DNA of 64,000 nt from Corynebacterium kroppenstedtii (lineage in GTDB: Bacteria > Actinomycetota > Actinomycetes > Mycobacteriales > Mycobacteriaceae), in the NCBI RefSeq assembly GCF_016894245.1, contig NZ_CP069792.1:682001-746000 (forward strand), written 5' to 3'. Shown here one piece after another: positions 55,850 through 64,000 of the stretch. The position numbers and the translations under genes were made by a program. The notes under the pieces are model-generated. The model made no database searches, was not told the DNA's origin, and saw only the letters and a list, made by a program, of their open reading frames with translations. Numbering within the stretch: position 1 is the first letter of the stretch; each line of letters opens with the position of its first letter.

Positions 55850-58800
55850 CAGTGCACAGCCTCCATAATCGCTTCGGCAGTTGCTGCCTCATCTCGTCCT
55901 TGAGCCTGACAACTCTCCATAATCGTGAGCACGCGGCGGTAATCCCGCGGCATCACCTTCAGAAATGTTCCGACTGGGGTCGTCGAACCAGTCCACTCCC
56001 GATAACTTGCAACAGTCTGATCCAGCCAGGCCACATCCTCCGCGGTGGGTTCCTCAATATCAGACAACGCCGTATCGATACGGTCACGGATACCGCCTTG
56101 ACCAGCGGGGATACCGTCGTCGGGAAGGAAAGCAATGCCACCCGACATACCGGCACCAAAGTTGCGGCCCACATGACCGAGGACAACCACACGGCCACCC
56201 GTCATGTACTCGCACCCATGGTTACCGATCCCCTCAACGACGGCGGTCGCGCCCGAATTACGAACACAGAACCGCTCGCCCACCGTGCCACGGACGAACA
56301 GCTCGCCCGAGGTCGCACCATAACCGATGACATTGCCAGCGATGATGTCGCCCGACACGTCACGGCCGGCTTTTTCCACGGCCGAGACATAGTGCGGATC
56401 GGGGCGCACGACAATGCGGCCACCCGACAATCCTTTACCGACGTAGTCGTTGGCGTCGCCGATGAGGGCTAGGGTGACACCGTGGGGCAAGAATGCGCCG
56501 AAGGAGTTACCTGCTGACCCCTCAAATTCCACGGTCAATGCGCCTTCGCGCAGACCGTCGGCACCGCCGACGCGGGAAATTTCCGAGCCGACCATGGCGC
56601 CCACGGAACGGTCCACGTTGGAGATCCGGTACGACAGCTCAAGAGGCTCACACTCGCCCTTCGCGTCGATGACCTCGCGCGCATCGCGAATGATTTGGTT
56701 ATCCAACGCCTTGTCCAGCGAGTGGTCCTGCGTCTTCGTGCAGTGCTTGTCCTGGTACATGAACGGGCTATCGGGCTGCTCGAAGATCGGCGAGAGGTCG
56801 AGCTTCGCCGCATCCGGGTGCTTATCTGCCACTTCACGGTTGACGCCCAGGATCTCGGAGTGGCCGACCATCTCGTCGATCGTGCGGAAACCGAGTTCCG
56901 CCATGTACTCGCGAATTTCCTCCGCAATGAACTGGAAGAAGTTCACCACATACTCGGCGCGGCCGCTGAACTTCGCCCGCAGATCCGGGTTCTGCGTCGC
57001 CACACCCACGGGGCAGGTGTCCAAATGGCACACACGCATCATGATGCAGCCCTCAACCACCAGAGGAGCCGTCGCAAAACCAAACTCTTCCGCGCCCAGC
57101 AGGGCAGCAATGACGACGTCACGGCCGGTTTTCAGCTGGCCATCACACTGCACCGTGATCCGGTCACGGAGACCATTCATCAGCAACGTCTGCTGCGTCT
57201 CCGCCAGGCCCAGCTCCCACGGGGCACCCGCGTGTTTCAGGGACCCGAGAGGGGAAGCACCGGTGCCGCCGTCGTGGCCGGAAATCAGCACTACATCCGC
57301 GTGCGCCTTGGACACACCCGCGGCAACCGTGCCGACGCCCTGCTCCGACACCAACTTCACGTGGATCCGCGCATCTGGGTTAGCGCACTTCAGGTCGTGA
57401 ATGAGCTGAGCGAGGTCCTCGATCGAGTAAATATCGTGGTGCGGCGGTGGCGAAATCAACCCCACACCGGGAGTGGTAATGCGCACTTCCGCAATCCACG
57501 GGTACACCTTGTGCGGAGGCAGCTGACCGCCCTCGCCAGGCTTCGCGCCTTGGGCCATCTTAATCTGGATGTCCGTGCAGTTGTTCAGATAGTGGCTGGT
57601 CACACCGAACCGGCCCGACGCCACCTGCTTGATGGCGGAGCGGCGCCAATCGCCATTCGGGTCCTTCGTGAAGCGGTCGGAATCCTCGCCACCTTCGCCG
57701 GAGTTAGACATGCCGCCCAGGCGGTTCATAGCGATGGCTAAGGTCTGGTGGGCCTCCGCGGAAATCGAGCCATACGACATCGCACCCGTCGAAAAGCGCT
57801 TCACAATCGCGCTCACGGGCTCAACTTCGTCAATATCCACCGGCGGACGGTTGGGGTTGAACTTAAACAACCCGCGGATCGTGGCCAACCGTTTGGACTG
57901 ATTATTAACCTTCTCGGTATACCGCTTAAAGACCTCATAGCGGCCCGTGCGCGTCGCGTGCTGGAGGGTGAAAATCGTCTCCGGGTTGAATAGGTGGTAT
58001 TCACCCTCACGACGCCACTTGTACTCGCCGCCCAGTTCCAGCTCGCGGTGTGCCTGCTCCTCAGGGCGGGGCAAGAACGCCTCGCGGTGGCGGTCCCCAA
58101 CAGCCTCGGCAATAGCCTCCAAACCAACGCCGCCGATCGGGGCGAAACTCCCCGTGAAGTACTCATCCAAGAACTCTTGGTTCAGGCCAACGACGTCGGC
58201 TAGCTGTGCTCCGCGGTACGACGCCACCGCGGCGATGCCCATCTTTGACATCACCTTGAGCAGGCCCTTGACCGCCGCTTTCGTGTAATTATCGAACGCG
58301 GTCTCGAGGTCCATATCGCCCAAGGAGCCCTGTTTACGCAGCTCATCGATTGTTTCAAAGCCCATGTAGGGGTTGATGGCGTCGGCGCCAAAGGTGATTA
58401 GCATGGCGATATCGTGGACCTCGCGCACATCGCCGGCCTCCACAATCAAGGAGGCGCGGGTACGTGTCCGCTCACGCACTAAGTGCTGGTGGACAGCGGA
58501 GGTTAACAACAGCGACGGAATAGGCGCAAAGCGCTCATCCGACTCGCGGTCGCTCAGCACGATCAGCGTTTTACCGTCGGCAATGGCATCCGACACCTCA
58601 CGACGGATGCGTCGCAAAGCTTCCTGAATGCCACGGCCACCATGAGCCACGGCATACAACCCGGAAATAATCGCGACGTCGAACTGCGGGAACTCTCCAC
58701 CATCATTGGCGTGAATTAGTCGCGCTAAATCGCGGTTACGCAAAATGGGGTCCTCCAGGTGGATGAGCTTCGCCGCGTCAGCATCCGGGTGCATGATGTC

Positions 58801-60462
58801 CCGCTGGGCACCCAAGTGGGTGAACAGCGAAGTCATGAGTTTCTCACGAATGGAGTCCAGTGGCGGGTTCGTGACCTGCGCAAACCGCTGCTTGAAAAAG
58901 TCGAATAGGTACGACGGGTGATCGGACAGCGCCGCGATCGGCGTATCGGTACCCATCGAACCAATGGCCTCTGCACCATTAAGCGCCATGGGCTTGACGA
59001 TGATGTCCACGATTTCCTGGGTGAAACCGAACACACGCTGGCGCAACACGGCCCGGTGGTGAGGCATCCAGTGGTAATCCGCGTCCGGAAGATCCGTTTT
59101 GCGCACAAGGTTGTGCGATACCCACTCGCCATAGGGCGCCTGGGAGGCAAGATCAGTTTTGATCTCCTCATCTGGGACGACGCGACCCTGGGAGGTGTCC
59201 ACCAAGAACATCTCGCCTGGCTTCACACGGGTGCGTTCCGCCACGTGCTCTGGGTCGATGGGCAGGACTCCCGCCTCAGACGCGCCCACGACCAGGCCGT
59301 CGTCGGTAATCCAAATACGTCCAGGTCGCAGACCATTGCGGTCCAGAACCGCGCCGATAACAGTGCCGTCAGTGAAGACGACGTCGGCGGGGCCGTCCCA
59401 CGGTTCCATCAGGCACGAGTTGTACTCATAAAAGGCGCGGACGTCGTCGGATAAATCGGCATTGTGCTCCCAGGCCTCCGGGATCATCATGAGCACCGCG
59501 TGGGGCAGCGAACGCCCACCGAGATGCAGAAGCTCCAAGGCTTCGTCGAAACGGGCCGTGTCCGAACCGCCGGGATCACAGATCGGGAGTACCCGGTCTA
59601 TCGGACCCAGCACTTCAGAATCAACTACCGCTTCACGGGCTCGCATCCAGTTCTCGTTACCGCGCACCGTATTGATTTCGCCATTATGGGCAACCATGCG
59701 GTAGGGGTGGGCCAATGGCCAGGATGGGAACGTGTTTGTCGAAAAACGGGAGTGAACCACAGCAATGGCTGATTCCACCTGGGGATCCTGCAAGTCAAGG
59801 TAGAATTCCCGCAACTGCGGGGTGGTCAGCATACCTTTGTACACAACGGTCCGGGCGGACAACGAGGGGAAATACACAGTGTCCTCGCCCGATCCGGCAC
59901 CAGCACCCTTGCTACCCAGTTCGCGTTCGGCGCGCTTGCGCACAAACCACACGGCGCGGTCCAGGTCAATGCCCTCGAGGGGAGCGCCGTCATCCTTGGT
60001 TCCCGAAATAAAGACCTGGTGGAAGAGCGGCATCGCATCCCTGGCCATGGCGCCGATTGAGGAATCGTCGACGGGGCAATCACGCCAACCGATGAGCATC
60101 AGACCTTCTTCTTTAATGATGTCTTCGACGTAGCGCACTGCGTCGAGCGCCGCCATGCGGGCAGCGGGCAGCATGGCGATGCCGGTCGCGTATTGGCCAG
60201 CGGGTGGGAGTTCAATATCCTGCTTGGCCATTTCACGGCGGTAAAAAGCGTCTGGAATCTGAATCAAAATCCCGGCACCGTCGCCGGTGTTTTTCTCCGC
60301 ACCTGCAGCACCACGATGCTCGAGGTTAACAAGTGCTTGAATTCCTTTGTCAACAATGTCGCGGCTTTTGTCACCGTGCATATTCGCAACAAACGCGACG
60401 CCACAAGCGTCATGCTCAAAGGATGGGTCGTAAAGACCCTGGCGTGAGGGAACAGTCGTCAT
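55849..60462 (-). CDS. gltB: Glutamate synthase (NADPH) large subunit
   Basis: Converts glutamine and 2-oxoglutarate to two glutamates. 1537 residues with the full domain set: N-terminal glutamine amidotransferase whose Cys20 ([14 protein letters not shown]) becomes the N-terminus after removal of a short propeptide; a central domain; the FMN/synthase domain with [20 protein letters not shown] and [20 protein letters not shown]; the 3Fe-4S cysteines in [16 protein letters not shown]; and the C-terminal GXGXG beta-helix ([32 protein letters not shown]). AAAGG lies 7 bases before ATG 60462. Forms the gltBD operon with the small subunit. Confidence 0.97.
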   Translation of the reverse strand: MTTVPSRQGLYDPSFEHDACGVAFVANMHGDKSRDIVDKGIQALVNLEHRGAAGAEKNTGDGAGILIQIPDAFYRREMAKQDIELPPAGQYATGIAMLPAARMAALDAVRYVEDIIKEEGLMLIGWRDCPVDDSSIGAMARDAMPLFHQVFISGTKDDGAPLEGIDLDRAVWFVRKRAERELGSKGAGAGSGEDTVYFPSLSARTVVYKGMLTTPQLREFYLDLQDPQVESAIAVVHSRFSTNTFPSWPLAHPYRMVAHNGEINTVRGNENWMRAREAVVDSEVLGPIDRVLPICDPGGSDTARFDEALELLHLGGRSLPHAVLMMIPEAWEHNADLSDDVRAFYEYNSCLMEPWDGPADVVFTDGTVIGAVLDRNGLRPGRIWITDDGLVVGASEAGVLPIDPEHVAERTRVKPGEMFLVDTSQGRVVPDEEIKTDLASQAPYGEWVSHNLVRKTDLPDADYHWMPHHRAVLRQRVFGFTQEIVDIIVKPMALNGAEAIGSMGTDTPIAALSDHPSYLFDFFKQRFAQVTNPPLDSIREKLMTSLFTHLGAQRDIMHPDADAAKLIHLEDPILRNRDLARLIHANDGGEFPQFDVAIISGLYAVAHGGRGIQEALRRIRREVSDAIADGKTLIVLSDRESDERFAPIPSLLLTSAVHQHLVRERTRTRASLIVEAGDVREVHDIAMLITFGADAINPYMGFETIDELRKQGSLGDMDLETAFDNYTKAAVKGLLKVMSKMGIAAVASYRGAQLADVVGLNQEFLDEYFTGSFAPIGGVGLEAIAEAVGDRHREAFLPRPEEQAHRELELGGEYKWRREGEYHLFNPETIFTLQHATRTGRYEVFKRYTEKVNNQSKRLATIRGLFKFNPNRPPVDIDEVEPVSAIVKRFSTGAMSYGSISAEAHQTLAIAMNRLGGMSNSGEGGEDSDRFTKDPNGDWRRSAIKQVASGRFGVTSHYLNNCTDIQIKMAQGAKPGEGGQLPPHKVYPWIAEVRITTPGVGLISPPPHHDIYSIEDLAQLIHDLKCANPDARIHVKLVSEQGVGTVAAGVSKAHADVVLISGHDGGTGASPLGSLKHAGAPWELGLAETQQTLLMNGLRDRITVQCDGQLKTGRDVVIAALLGAEEFGFATAPLVVEGCIMMRVCHLDTCPVGVATQNPDLRAKFSGRAEYVVNFFQFIAEEIREYMAELGFRTIDEMVGHSEILGVNREVADKHPDAAKLDLSPIFEQPDSPFMYQDKHCTKTQDHSLDKALDNQIIRDAREVIDAKGECEPLELSYRISNVDRSVGAMVGSEISRVGGADGLREGALTVEFEGSAGNSFGAFLPHGVTLALIGDANDYVGKGLSGGRIVVRPDPHYVSAVEKAGRDVSGDIIAGNVIGYGATSGELFVRGTVGERFCVRNSGATAVVEGIGNHGCEYMTGGRVVVLGHVGRNFGAGMSGGIAFLPDDGIPAGQGGIRDRIDTALSDIEEPTAEDVAWLDQTVASYREWTGSTTPVGTFLKVMPRDYRRVLTIMESCQAQGRDEAATAEAIMEAVH

Positions 60463-60672
60463 CTGGTCGCCTTTTCGTTCACATGGCTGTAACGAGCCTG
60501 GTTAGCCGTGGTCTGTCGGTGAGATCTACCACGTGCGGGGTTGTGCACAGTGAATAGGATCAATGGATCTCGCACGGGGTCAACCGTGACGAGATCGGGC
60601 CCACCGCTAAAACGACGTGGGCATTCTGGTTTATTTCAGGGGTAAATTGGTACTTTATCGCAGGAGGCTCAC

Positions 60673-60765
60673 ATGGGTGGTGAACTCCACGTTCTGCCCT
60701 ACTACCTCTACATCATGAATGTTTCAGCAATGTTTCCTAAAGGTTTCATCGATGTAGTGGTGTAA
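60673..60765 (+). CDS. Possible 30-residue hydrophobic peptide
   Basis: A short frame with an ideal ribosome-binding site (AGGAGG, 5 bases before ATG). The product reads MGGELHVLPYYLYIMNVSAM then FPKGFIDVVV. It lies in the 360-base gap between gltB (leftward) and the end of lysX, on the plus strand. A TACTTT about 20 bases upstream of ATG could be a -10 element. No terminator stands out. Not recognised; the ideal Shine-Dalgarno is the main argument, and chance cannot be excluded. Confidence 0.4.
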   Translation: MGGELHVLPYYLYIMNVSAMFPKGFIDVVV

Positions 60766-60821
60766 TTTCCTTAGCCGGCCTATCAGACTGTGGGGTCTCT
60801 TTCCGGCGACGCGTCACGACT

Positions 60822-63800
60822 TCAGCTGTTGTCGGGCTTCACCAGCGGAAATGCAAGCGATTGACGAATTGTCGACCCCGTAATCAACATGACGATACGA
60901 TCCACGCCAATTCCCAGGCCACCGGTCGGGGGCATGCCGAATTCCAAAGCACGAAGGAATTCCTCATCCAACTCCATAGCTTCAGGGTCGCCTCCGGCTG
61001 CGAGGAGCGATTGTTCTTCTAAACGCTGACGCTGATCAATGGGATCGGTCAGTTCCGAGTACGCGGTACCGAGTTCGACGCCCCACGCCACGAGATCCCA
61101 GCGCTCCGTTAACCCTGGCTTACTGCGGTGCCGACGCGTCAACGGGGAGACGGACACCGGGAAGTCCTTATAAAACGTGGGGAATTCCGTCCGGGACTCC
61201 ACGAATTCGTCATAGAGCTCTTCGATAATGGTTCCGTCGTCAGCATCTGGGCGGAAAGGCATTCCCGCCCGTTCCATCAGAGCGTCTAATTCTGAGCGTG
61301 GCGTATCAACCGAGATAGCTGGTCCATCCCATAAACCGTCTGACCGTGCCCCCTCGGTAATTGCGTCGAGCACGGATTTAACAGGCCACTGACCCGAAAT
61401 GTCGACCACACTGCCATCGGGCGCTGTCACCACGGGTTTGCCATGCACTGCGGTTGCCGCGTGAACGATAAGCTCATGAGTCAGTGTCATCATCGTTTCG
61501 TAGTCACCATGAGCGTCATATGCTTCCAATGACGTGAACTCCGGATTGTGAGTGGCATCGACGCCCTCGTTGCGAAATTCACGACCCAACTCAAAGACAC
61601 GATCCACTCCACCGCACATGAGCCTTTTCAAGAACAACTCGGGAGCAATGCGCAAATACAAATTCATGTTGTATGCATTGATATGGGTAATGAATGGCCG
61701 TGCATTCGCGCCACCATGAATTGGCTGTAAAATGGGGGTTTCCGCCTCCAAATAGCCCGCTGTGTGAAGATCACATCGCATCGAGTGCACGACGGCGGAT
61801 CTCGCCGTCAAAGCCCGGCGCGACTCAGCATTAACAGTCAGGTCAATATGCCGTGACCGCACCCGCGCTTCGGGGTCGGTAAGTCCGTCAGTTTTGTTGG
61901 GAAGTGGATGCAAGGACTTCGCTTCAAAACGGATGCTATCGGCGACAAGCGACGGCTCGCCCTTCCGCGAGACTCCTTTTGCACCAACCACCCGGATGAT
62001 GTCAGCAAGATCAAGATCTTTACGCCAGGCCTCGTAATCACTACATTTATCTTTTTCAATAATCACTTGTGTATCGCCCGACCAGTCATGGAGTTCGAGA
62101 AACATAACGCCCCCAAAATCGCGTCGGGCAATAATGCGGCCGGAAATTGAGGCAGCAACACCATCATCCAAGCCGGCAATCTGCGCACAAGTATGCGTCG
62201 GCCGGATGGCAGTGGGCCACGGACTCACCCCTTCATCGCGCAAACGCTGTGCTTTTTCCAGGCGCACTTTGACTTGTTCCGAGCGACGATGGTGCACTGC
62301 ACGCCCGGCACGAGCCTCCTCCATAAGTTGGGGCGCGAGCTCAAGTGCTTCAGCAGCGCCTTTTCTTTTCACCGATCCGACGGGGGTCAGTGGGGGTTTG
62401 CGCCGCGACAGGGGTGCGGGCACGAACCCTTCAACGATGCCGGACACAAGTCCGACTCGGGCGATGCTGTGGTTATCTTTGAAGCAGATGTACCGGGGCG
62501 CCCAGGTGGGGTTGTATTTTTCGTTGGATCGGTAAAGCGCTTCCATCTGCCACCATCGTGACAAAAAGACCAAAAGGCTTCTCCATAGCCGCATGACGGG
62601 GCCGGTGCCAAGTTCGTGTGCCGTGGCAAAAACCTGGCGGAACATCGCGAAGTTCAGCGAGATTCGTGTTACCCCGACGTCCAATCCGGCGTTACAGAGT
62701 TCCGACACCATGATTTCCACGGTGCCATTGGGCGAGTCCGGTGATCGACGCATGAGGTCTAGCGAAACCCCGGTGCGTCCCCACGGGGAGAAGGAGAGCT
62801 CACCGACGCGTCGGGCTACACCGGTTGGTGAATGCTGAGTATCCTGGATGGCTTCGACCAGGAGGTTATTGGCATCGGCAGGGTCCCCCAGACGTGAGAG
62901 AGCCATAGAGAAGCCGCGTTCGTTATTGGTGTCGCGCCACGCGTCAGCGTCGTGCTGTACGCTGGCCATTTCTTCCGCCGTTAATTCTCCGTGGCGGCGG
63001 ATACGAACCGTCACCCCTGCTCGCCGCGCCCGGGCGACAGCCTGACGCACTGCCTTAAACTCAGGCTGGCTCAGTGAGAAGCTATCGGTGTAGATGATGG
63101 CTTCGTCGCCCAGACGGAGGGTCTGTAACCCGTGGGACGAATAGCAGTGCGCGCCTCGGTCGGACGCCCCCATCACGGCTGGGGTCCACCCGTACATCAC
63201 TGCCTGGTGAAGCCACGCGTCCACGGCTTGATCCCAGGCGGCGGGGTTTCCGATGGGGTCTCCCGACGCGATACATACACCCAGTTCGACGCGGTACGTG
63301 ACCGCTGCCCGTCCGTCGGGTGAGTAAATGACAGATTTATCGCGGCGCGTTGCGAAGTATGCCAGGGAATCGTCCTCTCCCCAGCGGGCGATCATGGCTC
63401 GAATGGCTGTCTCGTCGTCGGGAGTAAGTGCATTATTGTCGCGTTGGCTGCGGAAAAGAGTCCATACGGATAGGAGGAAAACGATCGCGCTGGCCAGCGT
63501 GATAACAAATGACACGATCCATTCCGGATGGCCACCAAAGAGCTTTTGGTCGATCAAAGAAAAAGTGAAGGACTTATTAAGAACCCATTGCAAACGATTG
63601 CCACGAGACAAAGTATGGGGGAAGAGCTCGACGAGTAACCATCCGATGGCGGTGACCAGGCCTTCCCCGATGACATAGACCGTGAGGGCCTTTCTGATCG
63701 CGGCGTGCCGTGTTCGCGCCGGGAAGGCGGAGCGAGTAGCCAGAAGGCCAATGAGCATGATTGCTTGGACGATGAATCCAACATTGAGTTCAACGGTGGT

Positions 63801-64000
63801 GACGGTACTGCCGGTGTCGTAGCCGTTGACCCCCAGCACGAAGAGCAGAATGTTCTCAATGTTCAGGATCACGAGAAGAATGACGCTGACCCACCAGGCC
63901 AAGCGTTTGCGCGCGAGAATCGCTCCTGCTAAAAGTCCTAAGGCGAGTGCCCATGATATTGACACCTCGGGCATGGGGAGGATCACGTAGTCAAAGAATT
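60822..64000 (-). CDS. lysX: LysX: phosphatidylglycerol lysyltransferase fused to lysyl-tRNA synthetase (5' end outside window)
   Basis: Lysinylates phosphatidylglycerol, reducing negative surface charge. The N-terminal part has at least five helices (SWALALGLLAGAILA, WWVSVILLVILNIENILLFV and on). A DUF2156/MprF-type transferase domain follows (residues about 200-540), with GVCIASGDPIGNPAAW and ISLNFAMFRQVFA. The C-terminal 500 residues are a class II LysRS: OB fold, motif 2 FELGREFRNEGVDATHNPEF and motif 3 GLGIGVDRIVMLI. A GTG at 63986 gives 1054 residues, but the frame stays open to the window edge (FFDY before it), so the true start is probably outside. An ordinary LysS is expected elsewhere. 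Confidence 0.92.
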   Translation of the reverse strand, partial: FFDYVILPMPEVSISWALALGLLAGAILARKRLAWWVSVILLVILNIENILLFVLGVNGYDTGSTVTTVELNVGFIVQAIMLIGLLATRSAFPARTRHAAIRKALTVYVIGEGLVTAIGWLLVELFPHTLSRGNRLQWVLNKSFTFSLIDQKLFGGHPEWIVSFVITLASAIVFLLSVWTLFRSQRDNNALTPDDETAIRAMIARWGEDDSLAYFATRRDKSVIYSPDGRAAVTYRVELGVCIASGDPIGNPAAWDQAVDAWLHQAVMYGWTPAVMGASDRGAHCYSSHGLQTLRLGDEAIIYTDSFSLSQPEFKAVRQAVARARRAGVTVRIRRHGELTAEEMASVQHDADAWRDTNNERGFSMALSRLGDPADANNLLVEAIQDTQHSPTGVARRVGELSFSPWGRTGVSLDLMRRSPDSPNGTVEIMVSELCNAGLDVGVTRISLNFAMFRQVFATAHELGTGPVMRLWRSLLVFLSRWWQMEALYRSNEKYNPTWAPRYICFKDNHSIARVGLVSGIVEGFVPAPLSRRKPPLTPVGSVKRKGAAEALELAPQLMEEARAGRAVHHRRSEQVKVRLEKAQRLRDEGVSPWPTAIRPTHTCAQIAGLDDGVAASISGRIIARRDFGGVMFLELHDWSGDTQVIIEKDKCSDYEAWRKDLDLADIIRVVGAKGVSRKGEPSLVADSIRFEAKSLHPLPNKTDGLTDPEARVRSRHIDLTVNAESRRALTARSAVVHSMRCDLHTAGYLEAETPILQPIHGGANARPFITHINAYNMNLYLRIAPELFLKRLMCGGVDRVFELGREFRNEGVDATHNPEFTSLEAYDAHGDYETMMTLTHELIVHAATAVHGKPVVTAPDGSVVDISGQWPVKSVLDAITEGARSDGLWDGPAISVDTPRSELDALMERAGMPFRPDADDGTIIEELYDEFVESRTEFPTFYKDFPVSVSPLTRRHRSKPGLTERWDLVAWGVELGTAYSELTDPIDQRQRLEEQSLLAAGGDPEAMELDEEFLRALEFGMPPTGGLGIGVDRIVMLITGSTIRQSLAFPLVKPDNS

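Overview
The window is a piece of an actinobacterial chromosome, most likely Corynebacterium (Mycobacteriales). The pointers are an aftA-emb arabinogalactan pair with a single Emb protein, the fused LysX (lysyltransferase plus lysyl-tRNA synthetase), an rRNA operon with no tRNA in its spacer, a perfect GlxR/CRP-type operator (TGTGA-N6-TCACA) and moderate-to-high GC coding sequence. The species cannot be fixed from the sequence alone; a kroppenstedtii-like, envelope-specialised species would fit, but that is inference.

Layout. 0-4 kb: a peptide/oligopeptide ABC importer operon on the minus strand (lipoprotein, two permeases, start of an ATPase), with the second permease split by a one-base frameshift. 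4.2-10.7 kb: a small DUF2871-type membrane protein and a complete minus-strand rrn operon (16S-23S-5S) with its leader, duplicated boxA-like elements and a terminator. 10.7-12.5 kb: a membrane protein and an ABC ATPase whose catalytic motifs are all lost. 12.8-20.6 kb: a NYN-domain protein with a long disordered linker, then aftA and emb for cell-wall arabinan. 20.6-25.3 kb: glycerate kinase, a secreted GH25 muramidase, a PrsW-type membrane protease and its translationally coupled partner. 25.6-33.1 kb: an M13 metallopeptidase, a flippase-like membrane protein, an HHxxxDG acyltransferase and an MmpL exporter; the last three look like a lipid or glycolipid acylation/export locus. 33.2-35.4 kb: a PTS permease with unusual A-B-C domain order.

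35.6-44.7 kb is an exopolysaccharide/capsule locus: YdcF-like protein, low-molecular-weight tyrosine phosphatase, Wzz/BY-kinase, Wzy-like membrane protein, GT4 glycosyltransferase, hexapeptide acyltransferase, RmlA and the polyprenyl-phosphate priming transferase. A perfect GlxR-type site lies between the divergent rmlA and priming-transferase genes. 44.7-53.6 kb is an AT-richer accessory stretch with small membrane or secreted proteins, a MarR/VOC divergent pair with an operator lying on both promoters, an XRE regulator/membrane-protein operon with CTTGACA operators, an SdpI-type immunity-like protein, a 42-residue peptide gene with a textbook terminator, a duplicated segment carrying a decayed S4-domain gene, and remnants of hicB and of an ABC ATPase. 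53.6-64 kb returns to core genes: a RutE-like nitroreductase, gltD and gltB (glutamate synthase), a possible 30-residue peptide gene, and lysX, which runs off the window.

Most promising for novelty: the 42-residue peptide gene, the secreted-basic/cytoplasmic-acidic gene pair at 44.9-45.7 kb, the acyltransferase/MmpL locus, the catalytically dead ABC ATPase with a low-complexity insertion, and the small-membrane-protein/SdpI island with its segment duplication.
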